A DNA stretch of 64,000 bases from Lineus longissimus (taxonomy: Eukaryota > Nemertea > Pilidiophora > Heteronemertea > Lineidae), in contig NC_088311.1 in NCBI RefSeq assembly GCF_910592395.1, positions 22,970,646-23,034,645 of the forward strand, given 5' to 3'. Position numbers and translations under genes: made by a program. Positions 48,301 through 60,300 of the stretch are shown in pieces (position 1 is the first letter of the stretch; every line of letters starts with the position of its first letter). The notes beneath the pieces were generated by a model. That model saw only the letters and a list, made by a program, of their open reading frames with translations, did no database searches and was not told the origin of the DNA.

Positions 48301-51300
48301 TTTTTTTCACTTGTTTTTTTTCTGCTCAAAATGAAGAAACATCATCAGCCCCAAAAAATGTTTGACTTTGAAATTTTTCAGAATTTTGAACTTAGAAATA
48401 AAGTCCAAATTTTTTTTCTCCTTTTTTTCTGCTCAAAAAGAAGAGACATCATCAGCCCCCCAAAAATTTTGGCTTTGAAATTTTTCAGAATTTTGAACTT
48501 ATGATTAATAAGTTCAATAATTTTGGCGGAAAAAATTAATCATGCATTTTGTCCCCGGTTTTTCAACTTCACTAACCTGAGCCACCCTGGTAACCTGACC
48601 ATTCAACCGTGGTCCCATGAGTGGTCATGTTACCGGAATTCCACTGTAATATTTTCCATGAGATAAACTGGAAATAAAATTCTTTGGTACTTTCCTAATG
48701 ATTATATTTCATATCTGAAGTGGTGAAGAACACTTTCTCGTATTCCGAAAAAAATCTATAAAAGTGCTCAAAATTTGTTTGACTGGTTCAAGATGTCTCT
48801 TGACGACTTGAGAAAACTGTGTAGATCAATAAAACGTCTTGAGACATTGGTCCCGTATTAGCTATCAAATGATATGCAATGCCGAAACGCATTCCAAGAA
48901 AACTGCTCCTGGGCTGACATTCCAAGGCGGACTGGTAGGGAAATGGTATTGTCACAACCACCACAAGCAATATTGTCTCCATAGCTGCGTGTTTTTTCAA
49001 ATCTTACACACTGACTTGGGCCAGAGATTTCGGTTTGACCTTATACGTTCTTTTTCAAGAGGCAATGCAATTCACACGTAGTGCATTTATCTATCACTGT
49101 AACCATAAGGTGAGAGTGCAGACATTTCTATTTCACACGATAACTAACAGATTCACTCCTTAAAACAATGTTTACAATAGAAGAGAGATGAAATGCTGCT
49201 GGCTGAAACCAGTTTTTGCAAATTAAAAAAAAAGAAATTCCGACACGCAACACAACTTTTGATTAAAATAATTCAAACAGCATCAACAGGAACACTAAAA
49301 ATAGAGGTGGCCTTTTTAAAATTCACCTTCTCGAGAAGTCAGCGATATGACCATTTGAATAGGAGCTACACCCATGCAGAGGGGGTTAACTACAATCAAA
49401 GAGCTTGGATCAAAGAGAGCATGAAAGGAAAGTATTGTACAGGTTAAAGTTAAATATATTGATATTTGACTACATTAGTTAAGACATTACCAGGCTATCC
49501 CATAATATACATATAATGATCTCACCTTTAAGTAGATAATTGCGCCAGAATTCTTCTGTAAGGACTAAATGTGGGAGAAAATGACATGAGTATGACAGGA
49601 ATTATAAATTGAAAAGGATGGTCGATCATGGTCTGATGTATCTTACCCTCATCTCACGCACATGTATGCAGCAACGCTCAAAGAAGTTGTAAACCCACAA
49701 CCACAACACGGCCCACATTATCAAGCCGGAAACCTTCAACCATAAGGAGCTGCAGCCTGGCAACACTCAGGTTAGCTTCCTGCGGATGACTGTGGGGATC
49801 TGACAGGAACAACTACATGTGAACACTAATGGGGAAATGAGCGTACATTGATTATTGAGCACTTGGTTGACAATAGAGTGCTGCAACAGAGAATATAGGT
49901 TGCCATTGCCTGAATAAAATGTCATCTCAGCTCAGGTGGGGACATGAGCTGGGGGGAGGTTGAGGGGGATCTGTAGCTGTAGCCTGGCAACAGGTTCCTG
50001 CGGACGACTGAGGGGATTTGCCAGAAACAACTACATGTGAACACTAATGGGGAAATGATCGTACATTGATTATTGAGCACTTGGTTGACAATAGAGTGCT
50101 GCAACAGAGAATATAGGTTGCCATTGCCTGAACAAAATGTCATCTCAGCTCAGGTGGGGACACGAGCTGGGGGGAGGTTGAGGGGGATCAACAATATTCA
50201 ACAGCTTTCCTCACACAGACACTCATCTTTAAAGGTTTTCCAAGGCTATGTCAGCTTGACATTCCTTCAACAGCTTTCCTTGTAGTGATCCCAGTCAGTT
50301 TGACTAGATTACTGGTATGGTGATGTGAGATTTATTTCAAAGTGAGGGCGAGTATAGGCATCCAAATGTGAGCAGATTTCAAGCTTGAATTTGTCAACTT
50401 TGATATTGTCAATCGGGTTGATTTGGGAGAAGATGGTTGACGGAGAGTTGCAATGAATTGAGAGAGATGACAACAATAAGAACCTCACCTTTGATGCGAC
50501 ATGTAGCCATCAAGTTATCACAATACGGCTATCAACAGAAATACTCAGAATGTGACCTTAGTCCCATACAGCACACAACAGTATCGGCCGCACAAAATCT
50601 ATGACCGGAGCGTGCCCAGCTACAATTACGAGTCTGCGTATTGATCTGATAAGTTATGATAAGATGTGGACTCGCCTGAAGGTGATAATGCCATTTCTTG
50701 GCACTGGCAGCAGAACTGTAAACACCGAAATGGCTGCAGCAAGCAGACTGCAGCCGAATTAACTCAAATCGTCACCAGTTGCGACAATTTGAGCCCATGC
50801 AGTCTAAATGCAGAAGTTGTGTCCTGGTAATGAACATGGTGACATAAACGCCACTGGACACAACATATATTTCCTTTTGTGCATATCACTTTCATTCAAG
50901 AGCAAAGTGCTCATTAGGAGGTGTATTTCCATTAGCAATGATATGTCAGAATTTTCAATGCTAAGTGCAACAAATCAATAAATTCATTTTTCGAGCATGC
51001 GATTTCATATCGCACTCACCATGAAAATAGAGTCGGTGGACCAGCTGACTTGACATGCTATTCATAAAATGCAAAGGGAGTGTTTAAATTGGGCAGGGTT
51101 TCTGAGTGCTAACATGATTTCATGATTCATGCTCATCACGGCAAATATATTCAGACAGTGCCTCCACCAGTTGGCATGGTGATGAACTTAAGCAGTCCTT
51201 AGAGTCAGTGCTTCCACCTGATGGCACAGTCATGAATTAAATAGCGCTCAACTGGAGCGTATGATGAGAGTGCTTCCCCCTTATGGCGTAGTGATGAACT

Positions 51301-54300
51301 AGGACATCGAAGACATGATAAAATACTTGAGAACGTACCATAACTGGCGTCGATTTTGACTGGTTTCTTTGACGCTGGTTGTTGCTTTCCCTCCAAGTTC
51401 GAGTCGCCCTCCATTGCTTCCTCTTCCATATCTGCACCGGCCCAGGATTGAGATTTCTTCAGAAGCACTGCAAAAAGAGAGAACAAGTACAAGAAGGCAA
51501 ACTTGGTACGCATAATAAAAACAAAAAAAATCGATGCCATCAAAAACAGTGTGGATAAGCTACCTGTTACTGACTGGCATAACCGGTACAAAAAGTCCTG
51601 GCAGGGAATCCTCTCCATCAACAGAAACAAAGACTAACGAACTGTTCCTGCATCTAACTGTAAAATCGACAACTCTATCCAAACTTATCCAAAACGTCAA
51701 ACTCATGTCACACTCATTAGTCACTACTTAGGATTCCTGATCAGGTATCTATTTGACGAATCAGAATTGTACGGCACAGAATGCATGGCCATGATTGAGT
51801 ACAAGTCTTCTGATTGGTCAATACCAGATCGGAAGTCCCAAATTCCTGCTGAAAGAACGGAGCGAAAGGCAAATGCTTCTCAGCTTAGCGCTGAATTCTT
51901 CATATAGGAATGTCATTGCAGACAAACTGTGTGGGCTAAAGTGCCATCTGGCCTCTTTGCCTCTTCACTAAATTCCTTCACCACATTGATATCTCGCGTG
52001 AAGTGTCAGCCCTATTACAGCAGGATTGCACGTGTCAGCCAGACATGTTGATGATCAACAATGCATAATAAACATGCTGTTAACCCTTTTGATATCACCA
52101 TCCCACAGCCCCTTCCCCTTGTTGAAAGCACAAAACATGTAAAATGTGAAGATTATTATTCACATGCAAAATTTTCTTCTGCCTCATCAGATCACCAACC
52201 ACATTTTATATCATAGAGTCTATGATGGGCCATATTATAGATTCTACGATGGCCTGTCATAGATTCACAAGCAAACAAGCTATGGGAGGGACAAATTTGA
52301 GGTTACAAGAAACATGTTGGATTAGTCATGGAAACAAAAGGTTACAAAAGGTTATAGGGAGAACAGGACTGGTTGAAAACATGCTGATTTAGAGGAACTC
52401 GCAAAGGCCCACTCTATTAACTGTAAAATGGTTCGAATGTATGATAGAAGTAAGCTAATTACTCAAAATAACGGTTTGAGTAATTTTCAGGAATACTTTG
52501 ATTTCGAAATGAAAAGATTCATTAATCCGGCCTTTTGGCCTATGCACCAAGCTATACGACTCCAGAAAGTTCAAACATTACTACGATTCCTGGTACAGTA
52601 GTCATCATGATATTCCCTTACCTTTTTGTTTCATTACAATGCTGCGCCTCTCCTCCTCATGTGGAGGCACATACTCTGGAAACTCCGGTGCCTCCTCCTC
52701 TTCCATCATCCTGACAGCCTTCTCAATATCATCTTTATAATAAGCTTTCGCTTCCTCCGTCGGTGATCGCAGATTCTTCTCCGGAGTCCGAGGTGCCTCT
52801 GGCATCTTCCCTTTGGGGAGCGTATTCTGGCCCTTCGATCCTGGTTGAGGCATCTCTTCATCCTGTTCAGGAATTCCCGCCTCGATATTATCCATTTTCT
52901 CTGGGACTAACATATCCTCAAATTCCTCCATCGATTCGTCAACTGACCTCCTGTATGCTAATAATCGTATCCCATGCGGCCCGCCGTCACTTTTATGCGC
53001 CACATGTACACCCGGTTTACTATCTTTCCCAGGAACGAACGTTGCATTGAAACCGCTTTCGAAATCAGAGTCGCCAGAATCGTGAACTTCGGGGACTTGT
53101 AATTCCAGTGATTTCAGTAACATGCTGACGTTGACGTCCTCTTTTTTGTGTTCCGTTTTTGTTACGATTTCTTCACCTACCTCCATATTCACCTGCATAG
53201 CTTCACAATTTGAGCACTTCTCGAAAGTCTCATCACTCAATGGTGAAATCTCTCCCGATAAGAATCGATCATCGCCATCCAAAAAGTCTGGACTCAGCGT
53301 CAAATAGTCACGATCTAATTCTTCACCAGTGTCAACGCTTATACCAGGACTAGCACTTCTTAAGATATGTGGCACAATTGGACTAGAAAAGGCAGATGGG
53401 TGTTCAGCAGATAGGGTAAGAGACTTTGGCCGAGCAGTCTTGACAGTGGGTTCTGGCCATTGTCTCAAAGGCACTGTTGAACTCCGCTGGTGTTGGCGGT
53501 GCTGGCCAGGCTCAGGACATGTAGGACTGCGACGACGTAGCACATATGAGAGGCCCTGCAGATCATCTACAATATCACAGTTGGATTGTCCAGCAGCAAT
53601 GCGCCTTGATGGCTCCGGCCAATCAGAATCTGAGAGTAAATTCGGATCTGAATGCGTCCGATATAAGTTTTCCTGTCTGATCTCTCCAGGATCAGGAGTA
53701 CGGGACCTTTCTAGTGGATACTGTGATTGTTCCAACTCCACAGGCCGCAACTTACCAAGACGAACCTTAATTTCTCGAGAGGAGAACCGACCAGGTTTTG
53801 ATCCGATGCCAGCACAGCTGGACAATTGTAGAGCTTTGTGCGAGACAACAGTTTTCGGTACCTCATGAGATTTTGATCCGCGGATGCGATTAGATTTTGT
53901 TACAGAATGAGTGGAACGTTGATTAGTATTGTTAGAAACAGATTTGGACACGTAATCAGAGCTTGTGTTACCTTCTACAGAACCAGGGTCACCAGATGTG
54001 GCATCAGCACCGATGTTTCCAGTTTCACTTGGTTGGAAAAATAAGGTATTGGTGTATGTCTCCTGTTCAAGTTCCAGATTCGGATTACGCTTTTCTTGAC
54101 TAGGGCGTTTGCCCGCTTTTGGGAGTTTCGAAGCAGTTTTGGCAGAAGGTGAAATTACAATATCAGGGACGGGTGTGATACGCCTGGTCTCAGGTTCCTC
54201 CTCGATGCGTTGTTTGTTAACCAGGGCACGAGCTTTGCGACCTGAAGATGCCAACCAGGGGTCGCTTGCTTCAGGGTCTGATGACAGCCAGTGGCCGGAT

Positions 54301-57300
54301 TTCCTTCGAGGCTTTGTTTCCACGTCTTGAGTCACCGCCTGGTCCTCGGGATCTCTCTGGAAAACAAAACAAGGAAGCTCACATCAGGAACAAAAATTAG
54401 AAAAAGGCATTTCCACTGGCAGTTTTCCACTTTCTGAAAGGATTTTGAAAGTATCAAGTGCATGAAAACTATTCCTGCTAAAGTCTGGCTATGTGCTTCC
54501 AATCCTTGGAGCAAATGGTGGATGAAAGGGCGAGAGGTTTAAAGCGACCACCCAGTAAAAACTGCCTTGTCTTGCCTTGTTTATCTACAGAGCTGGTTTG
54601 AACTGCCTTCCAGACCAGAACAGTGAAAACGTAAAGGCATCAAAGGAAGGGTTCTGATTAAAAAGGTGAACTAATTGGAAATACTTAGAAGGCACATCTT
54701 CTTGAGCAGTCACTGGTGCATGCAAGATCATGCGCCAGTCTGTCAATCAAAGGGCAGAAAATCCTCGATCTTTTGTTCTCCAAAATGCCTAATAATGCAT
54801 AAGAAGGGGTGAACACATTTTTCTTAACCGGCCTTTTCAGTTGAAGTTAGATTGCATCAACTAGTTCGAATCTTATACCTGTTTTTCCAGGGGCACAACA
54901 AACAAATGACCACCACAAGGTAATCCAAACGCATCGAAAACGTATGAAAGGAAATACAGAAAGCAGTAAAACATTGTCATGACTTTGATGAGAATGCGGA
55001 CGACGACAACTTGGAATGCCCATCAAGCCAATGAATGATACATTGGCCACAGAGAAAGCATACCTATGTGATAAAATCATTAGAACATGAAATACTTCAA
55101 GGGCTTTAACAATTTCTGGAACAAGTGCTGTGGTATATTGAATTTCATTCTCAAGTGCTTAGGAATACATAGGTCATTGATGGAGGGGAATATCTGATTG
55201 GAAAACACCTTTTTGACAGACTCAACTCCCGCAGTTGACTTCCACGACCTCTTGCTGTAGCAGTTGTAAACATCTATAGGTGTCTGAAAACCTTTTTCCG
55301 AAAAAATCATCAAAATGTAGCTAGAATATTTACTATTTCTGAGTCACAATAGGCCTATAATGCATCATTCATGTCTTTAGTTGACGCATGGTTGCATCGA
55401 CCACAATATGACAAAATTACAAACTGTTCAAAAAATTTGCGCGGAAATGCTGAGTGCAACACTAATGTTCATGACAAGATTGACTAAGTTTAAGTGACAC
55501 GTTATGTGATCAAGTCATGATTCCATAAGTACTTCCCTGAAGAGCCCTTGATTACACATTACATGACTTTATCTCACGCACAGCAACGGGCCCTCGACTT
55601 AAAAAGGTCAATTAAAGGTAGGCATATACTTGACACGATTTTTGTACTACCGCATGGTCATGGCCTTCGAAAAGATTCACAGAATATGCATTAAATTTGC
55701 CATTAAAAAGATTCTAGATCAAGCTTTTTGGTGAGATTTAATGAGCCATAAATTGACAAATGTCATGCTCTGATAGATGGGACTCCATTAACAAGTCAGG
55801 CAGCGTTTATCACCGGACACATTGGATCATTCTAAATTATGGAATGATGAGAATTATGGAATAATATTACAGATGCCATATCACAGGTCTACAGATCACC
55901 ATTATTGACAGTATCAAGAATGTCCATTAATGTTTATTTAAGCCATGTTTGAAGTATCTATACATTGTACCTCCACTTATCCCAAGGCTTAATCGTGATC
56001 CAATCTTATCCTGATCCATTAAACCTTAACGTCTGCGGTCAGTTTATCGACCTTAGGCCAACATTTAATCGAATTCTTTTACTATTTTTGTAACGAACTA
56101 GGCATTAAATACCATACATGTACTTCCAATAATCTTTGACTTGTGCCACAAATTACACCACAGACTGGTTGGGGTGTTTAAAAATATGCGTTCAAGGAAT
56201 CGGCAAAATGTAGTTTCTGGCCAAGGTTTCAAAGGGTTAATTTTGAAAAAATGACTTGGAGCATCGTCACCTAAACAAATATTCTTTGCATTAGAAATGG
56301 AACCACTTCGATTAGGAAAACATTTACTAAAAGAGTTCAGGGGTGAGGGTGAACTTCTGAATTTGTATAGCGATCTCTTGGTCAAATACTGGCGATTGCC
56401 CTCAGAGGAACGTACAATCATTTTGAGGCCAGCGATGGAAAGTCTAGCTTTGGACACATAAAATTAACAAACTGATTCATGCGAAAACCTTTTCTTGAAA
56501 TCAGGGCAGGTAGAGGGCTACAGTGATTACTAGTTTATACCCGCACACAAGAAATTATTTTATCGCACACAGCATTTACTATAATTGCAGGGTGCAGCAA
56601 CAAAAAGTGCATGTTTGTGCGGCACTTGACAAGACCAAGTTAGGTAGCAACATGCCTAGAATCATGCTGCTATAGCCTCACTGAACTGAACGACCACAAT
56701 ACTCCATAATCGCGTACAATATGGAGGGTTTTCCGAATTTTTCACCGCACAGCATGACAGAACAATAGCAGGGACAAGTGTGTCCTTACAGCTGTTTCAA
56801 TATGAATACAACGTCTCCACCCAATGTCAGTTTATTAGACAATGCTAAACATGTTCATGGATTTTATACTGAACTGTGCCACGATATCAACGATAAAACA
56901 AGCCTAACACGAAGTGTGGCACAGACTTCTCTGCGTCTGTTCAGTGCTGACTACAATTTAACCCTTTCCCCACCATGCTTCCAAGTTTGGCAGAAGTCTC
57001 ACATCAGCCATATTGGCATCTTTACTATTATTCCAGCCTTGCGTATTTTTTGTAATGTTTTTACGCACAACCACAAAACTGTTGATCATAAAACGTGAAT
57101 GCCAGTGTATCAATATCACAGCACATCAAATATTTATCAGGTTTTGATGAATTACACTTACATCAATATTTAGAAAGTGGTAAGCTAAATTCATTGATGT
57201 TATAATGATTTTCACAATGTCGATAAGAGTAAGATTCAATAAAGACTAGGTTATCCATGCTAATATCGCAAGAGGGTTAAACCCTCTGATAAAGAAACTT

Positions 57301-60300
57301 ATCGAAATCAAATTCAGTAAACCACAACTAGCCCAGCTGCATACTTGCATTGACATGCACTTCAATAATCACATTCATAACAGTTCTTCATTGATTACTT
57401 GAATGCAGCTGCATCTAAGTAAGCTTTTAACACCAAATCATTGCTGATTGATCTAATAGAATAAATAATTGTGTCGATTGCATCAACTGCACAATGGGAT
57501 CCAGCATATCATCACTGAGCAATGAGTTATTTTCAAACATGGAAATGCATTTTCATTTGATATCATTGTGAAAGTGAACATTTGTGACCCGCTCTACCAA
57601 AACTAGGCGCTTGTCGCATCTGAACTCGACAGGTTGATACAGACTTGTTGTTCATTTCCCTATTGAAGACCTTTTGTGAAATCTATTACAAACTGATTTG
57701 GTCACATTGGTTGGTAGTTTTGGTAGAGCGGGTCACATTTGTGACCCACTACAGCAAAATGAGTCGCATGTCGCTTCGAGCTTGACAGGTTGAGGCGGAC
57801 TGGTTGCTCATTTCACTATAGTCTTCCTTTTGTGAAATCTGAGTGTATCAATTTCTTCTATTATGTCATGGTTTCATTTCAGGCTCATTTTCTGTGCGAC
57901 ATGCGACCCATTTTGCTGTGGTGGGTCACATTTTACCTCTCCTTGACCTTTGGAGAGAGGGGGTATGTCCCATTACAATAAAATAGCCCCAATAAGTAAT
58001 TTTAGTATAGCTTTATCACCTGTGAACTAGACAATAAAAGCCAATTTTATCTAAGTTAAATGAACATGTATTGTTTTATCTCCTGTGAACTAGACAATCT
58101 GACATCTGACATCCAATTACAATACCAAAAAGTAGCCTAATAATCATCAGCTTCAAAAGTTTGATGCTTTGACATGTTGAACTGGGTACCCCACTCATTA
58201 GCTGCAAGGCTAATAGGATCATATCAACGTGGTTATCTAAACTGATATTGAAACAATCCGATATAACACCTTTCAAAGAATAGGCCTAAAGAATAATTCA
58301 CACGTCTTACCTATCCGAGCAAGGCGTAGAGAATTTATAATCCTTTAAATATCCTTAACTAAAATCACTACCTATAAAATCAGTGTCAACTCCACATTTG
58401 GTGGGTCCACCACATGTTCTGTGCTATCATGACAGAAGAGTTGAACAGACTGTGTCCCATACTCGCAGAAGTAAACAAGTTTATAATCCAGTCGACACAA
58501 CATGGGTCAAACCCATTGATCACGAACCGTGTAATGGGTTTTGATACACAATACATGTGGAGACGACAATAAATGGCACACTACATTTTGGGTGGGTGTT
58601 TGGCCACCAAGTGGTAATTTCAGGAACTAAGTAGCTAATTCTGGTAATGATCTGTCACCGGGTGGGGCTGAGCAAGCTTTGAATAAAGGAGAGGTACTCT
58701 CAGGTGGATAGTATCACTTTTATAGTGTTTTATCCAGAAAATTGGAAGGGCTGGGAATTTGGGAATGAGCAAAGAAAAGGGCACGCTGGAACTGAGAAAG
58801 AGGGCAGGGTTACCGTCATTCTGTAGTAGAAAACACATTACGTGTTCTGAAGAAAGGCACGGAGCACTTTTAGAGGGACTGTGTGATATACCTGACTGAA
58901 TACTCTCACAGTCAAACAACTTTCTTTGCGGGAGATGCCTCTGATATCCAGCATACTGATTCAGGTGTATAGCTCATTGTGAATTATTGACAAGCAGAGG
59001 GGATTTCACATCGTAAATGTATCTGAAGCACCCTTTATCATCATCATCGTGGCCAAGTTGATGATTTTGTGACAAAATTGAACGATTTAAAATGGTAGCT
59101 ATAGAAACCACATCATGTGAACTGGGCAGGGCCGCGGTTTAAAACTTCATGTACAGAACCTGTGTTGAAGCATAAAGCTGATATATGGTCTAAAGTGTGC
59201 CAATGGATATTTTGGCAAATGCTGACATTTTTCTCTTTAGGCATATCCTGGAGGGACTAAGTTGTTCTCTAATTCTATTGAACCCAAGGGTAGCGAAAAG
59301 GCAAAGACCCTTTCAAGGATTAGGGCGGGAAGGATCAAGGCTAATGGCAAAAATGACAAGTCACCTGATATTCCAAGAAATCGTTAGAATAAGCTACATC
59401 CTCAAAATCAAAAATAACTCAAATAACTCAAATGACATGGGACCTTGCTTGAAATGCCAGCTGGGCACTATATAGCTGGAGGAAAACCTGAAATTCGTTT
59501 TTCCCTAGGTTCCCTTAAGCCAAATATGACCCATGGTACCTCAAGACTTTAAACTCACTTACCGAATTTCTGCGCCTGAAGTAATTTTTCTATGTCAGAT
59601 GAAAACAATGCACATTAATGCAACCACACAAATTTGAGGCCTACTGCTACTGGAAGAGGCAGCAAAAAAAGACTTCCGAATTATTATCCCAGGATAGAAT
59701 CAGGAAGATGTTAGAAAAGCTTCCGACAAGACTCTCGTTGCCTGTAAAAGAAGGCAGAGTAAGGTCCGCCTGACAGTCATTGCTTTATAACCATCAATCA
59801 TGACCATACACTGGGAGAGGTTCTCATATGCATGTTTGACGGTATTATACATAAGCATTTCAGAATCGTTAAAGTTTTCCAAATGAACGATTACCTACCA
59901 GCACCAGCCTGCCTCCTTGTCTGTTAAGACTATTCATCTCATTTCTAACTTCCTGGAGTTTATCGTTTATGTAGAAAATCTCCTGCGACCCTCCGTTCAC
60001 CCCTGGCTGTAGTTCACTGACCTGGCACCAGAGATCGTCTTCTTCAGCAGTTACTACAAATAGAGATAAGCGGAATGACAAACTAGCAGAAGAATTTCAA
60101 ATCTGCTAAGTAAAAGTTGAATTTTTGTGCAGAAATTAACAGCAATGAATCGTTTCCGTCCAAAACTGCCTGAAGAAAAAAGTTGTATTAATCAAGAAGT
60201 TAACCAAGAGAGAAGACAGTTGAAAACAACAGACCAAAAACATGCACAAAAATCACACCTGTAAACTTTTCCTAGCCGACTGCTAACGCTAAAATCCAGC

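Larger units (their letters stand above)
54357..59898. other. Large scaffold intron
   Basis: 5.5 kb. It carries foldback copies C and D back to back (57583-57930). One good donor-like site (58316, TAG|GTAAGA) has no phase-compatible acceptor, so no exon is called. Confidence 0.5.

Noticed and set aside
53329-53868. Plus-strand 179-codon open frame
   Set aside because: Antisense to the large scaffold exon, with no domain; the minus frame has phase-consistent splice sites.
58290-58360. Possible extra scaffold exon with donor TAG|GTAAGA
   Set aside because: Available acceptors give a phase 0-to-2 or 1-to-2 exon, which cannot sit between the phase-0 neighbours without another unseen exon.
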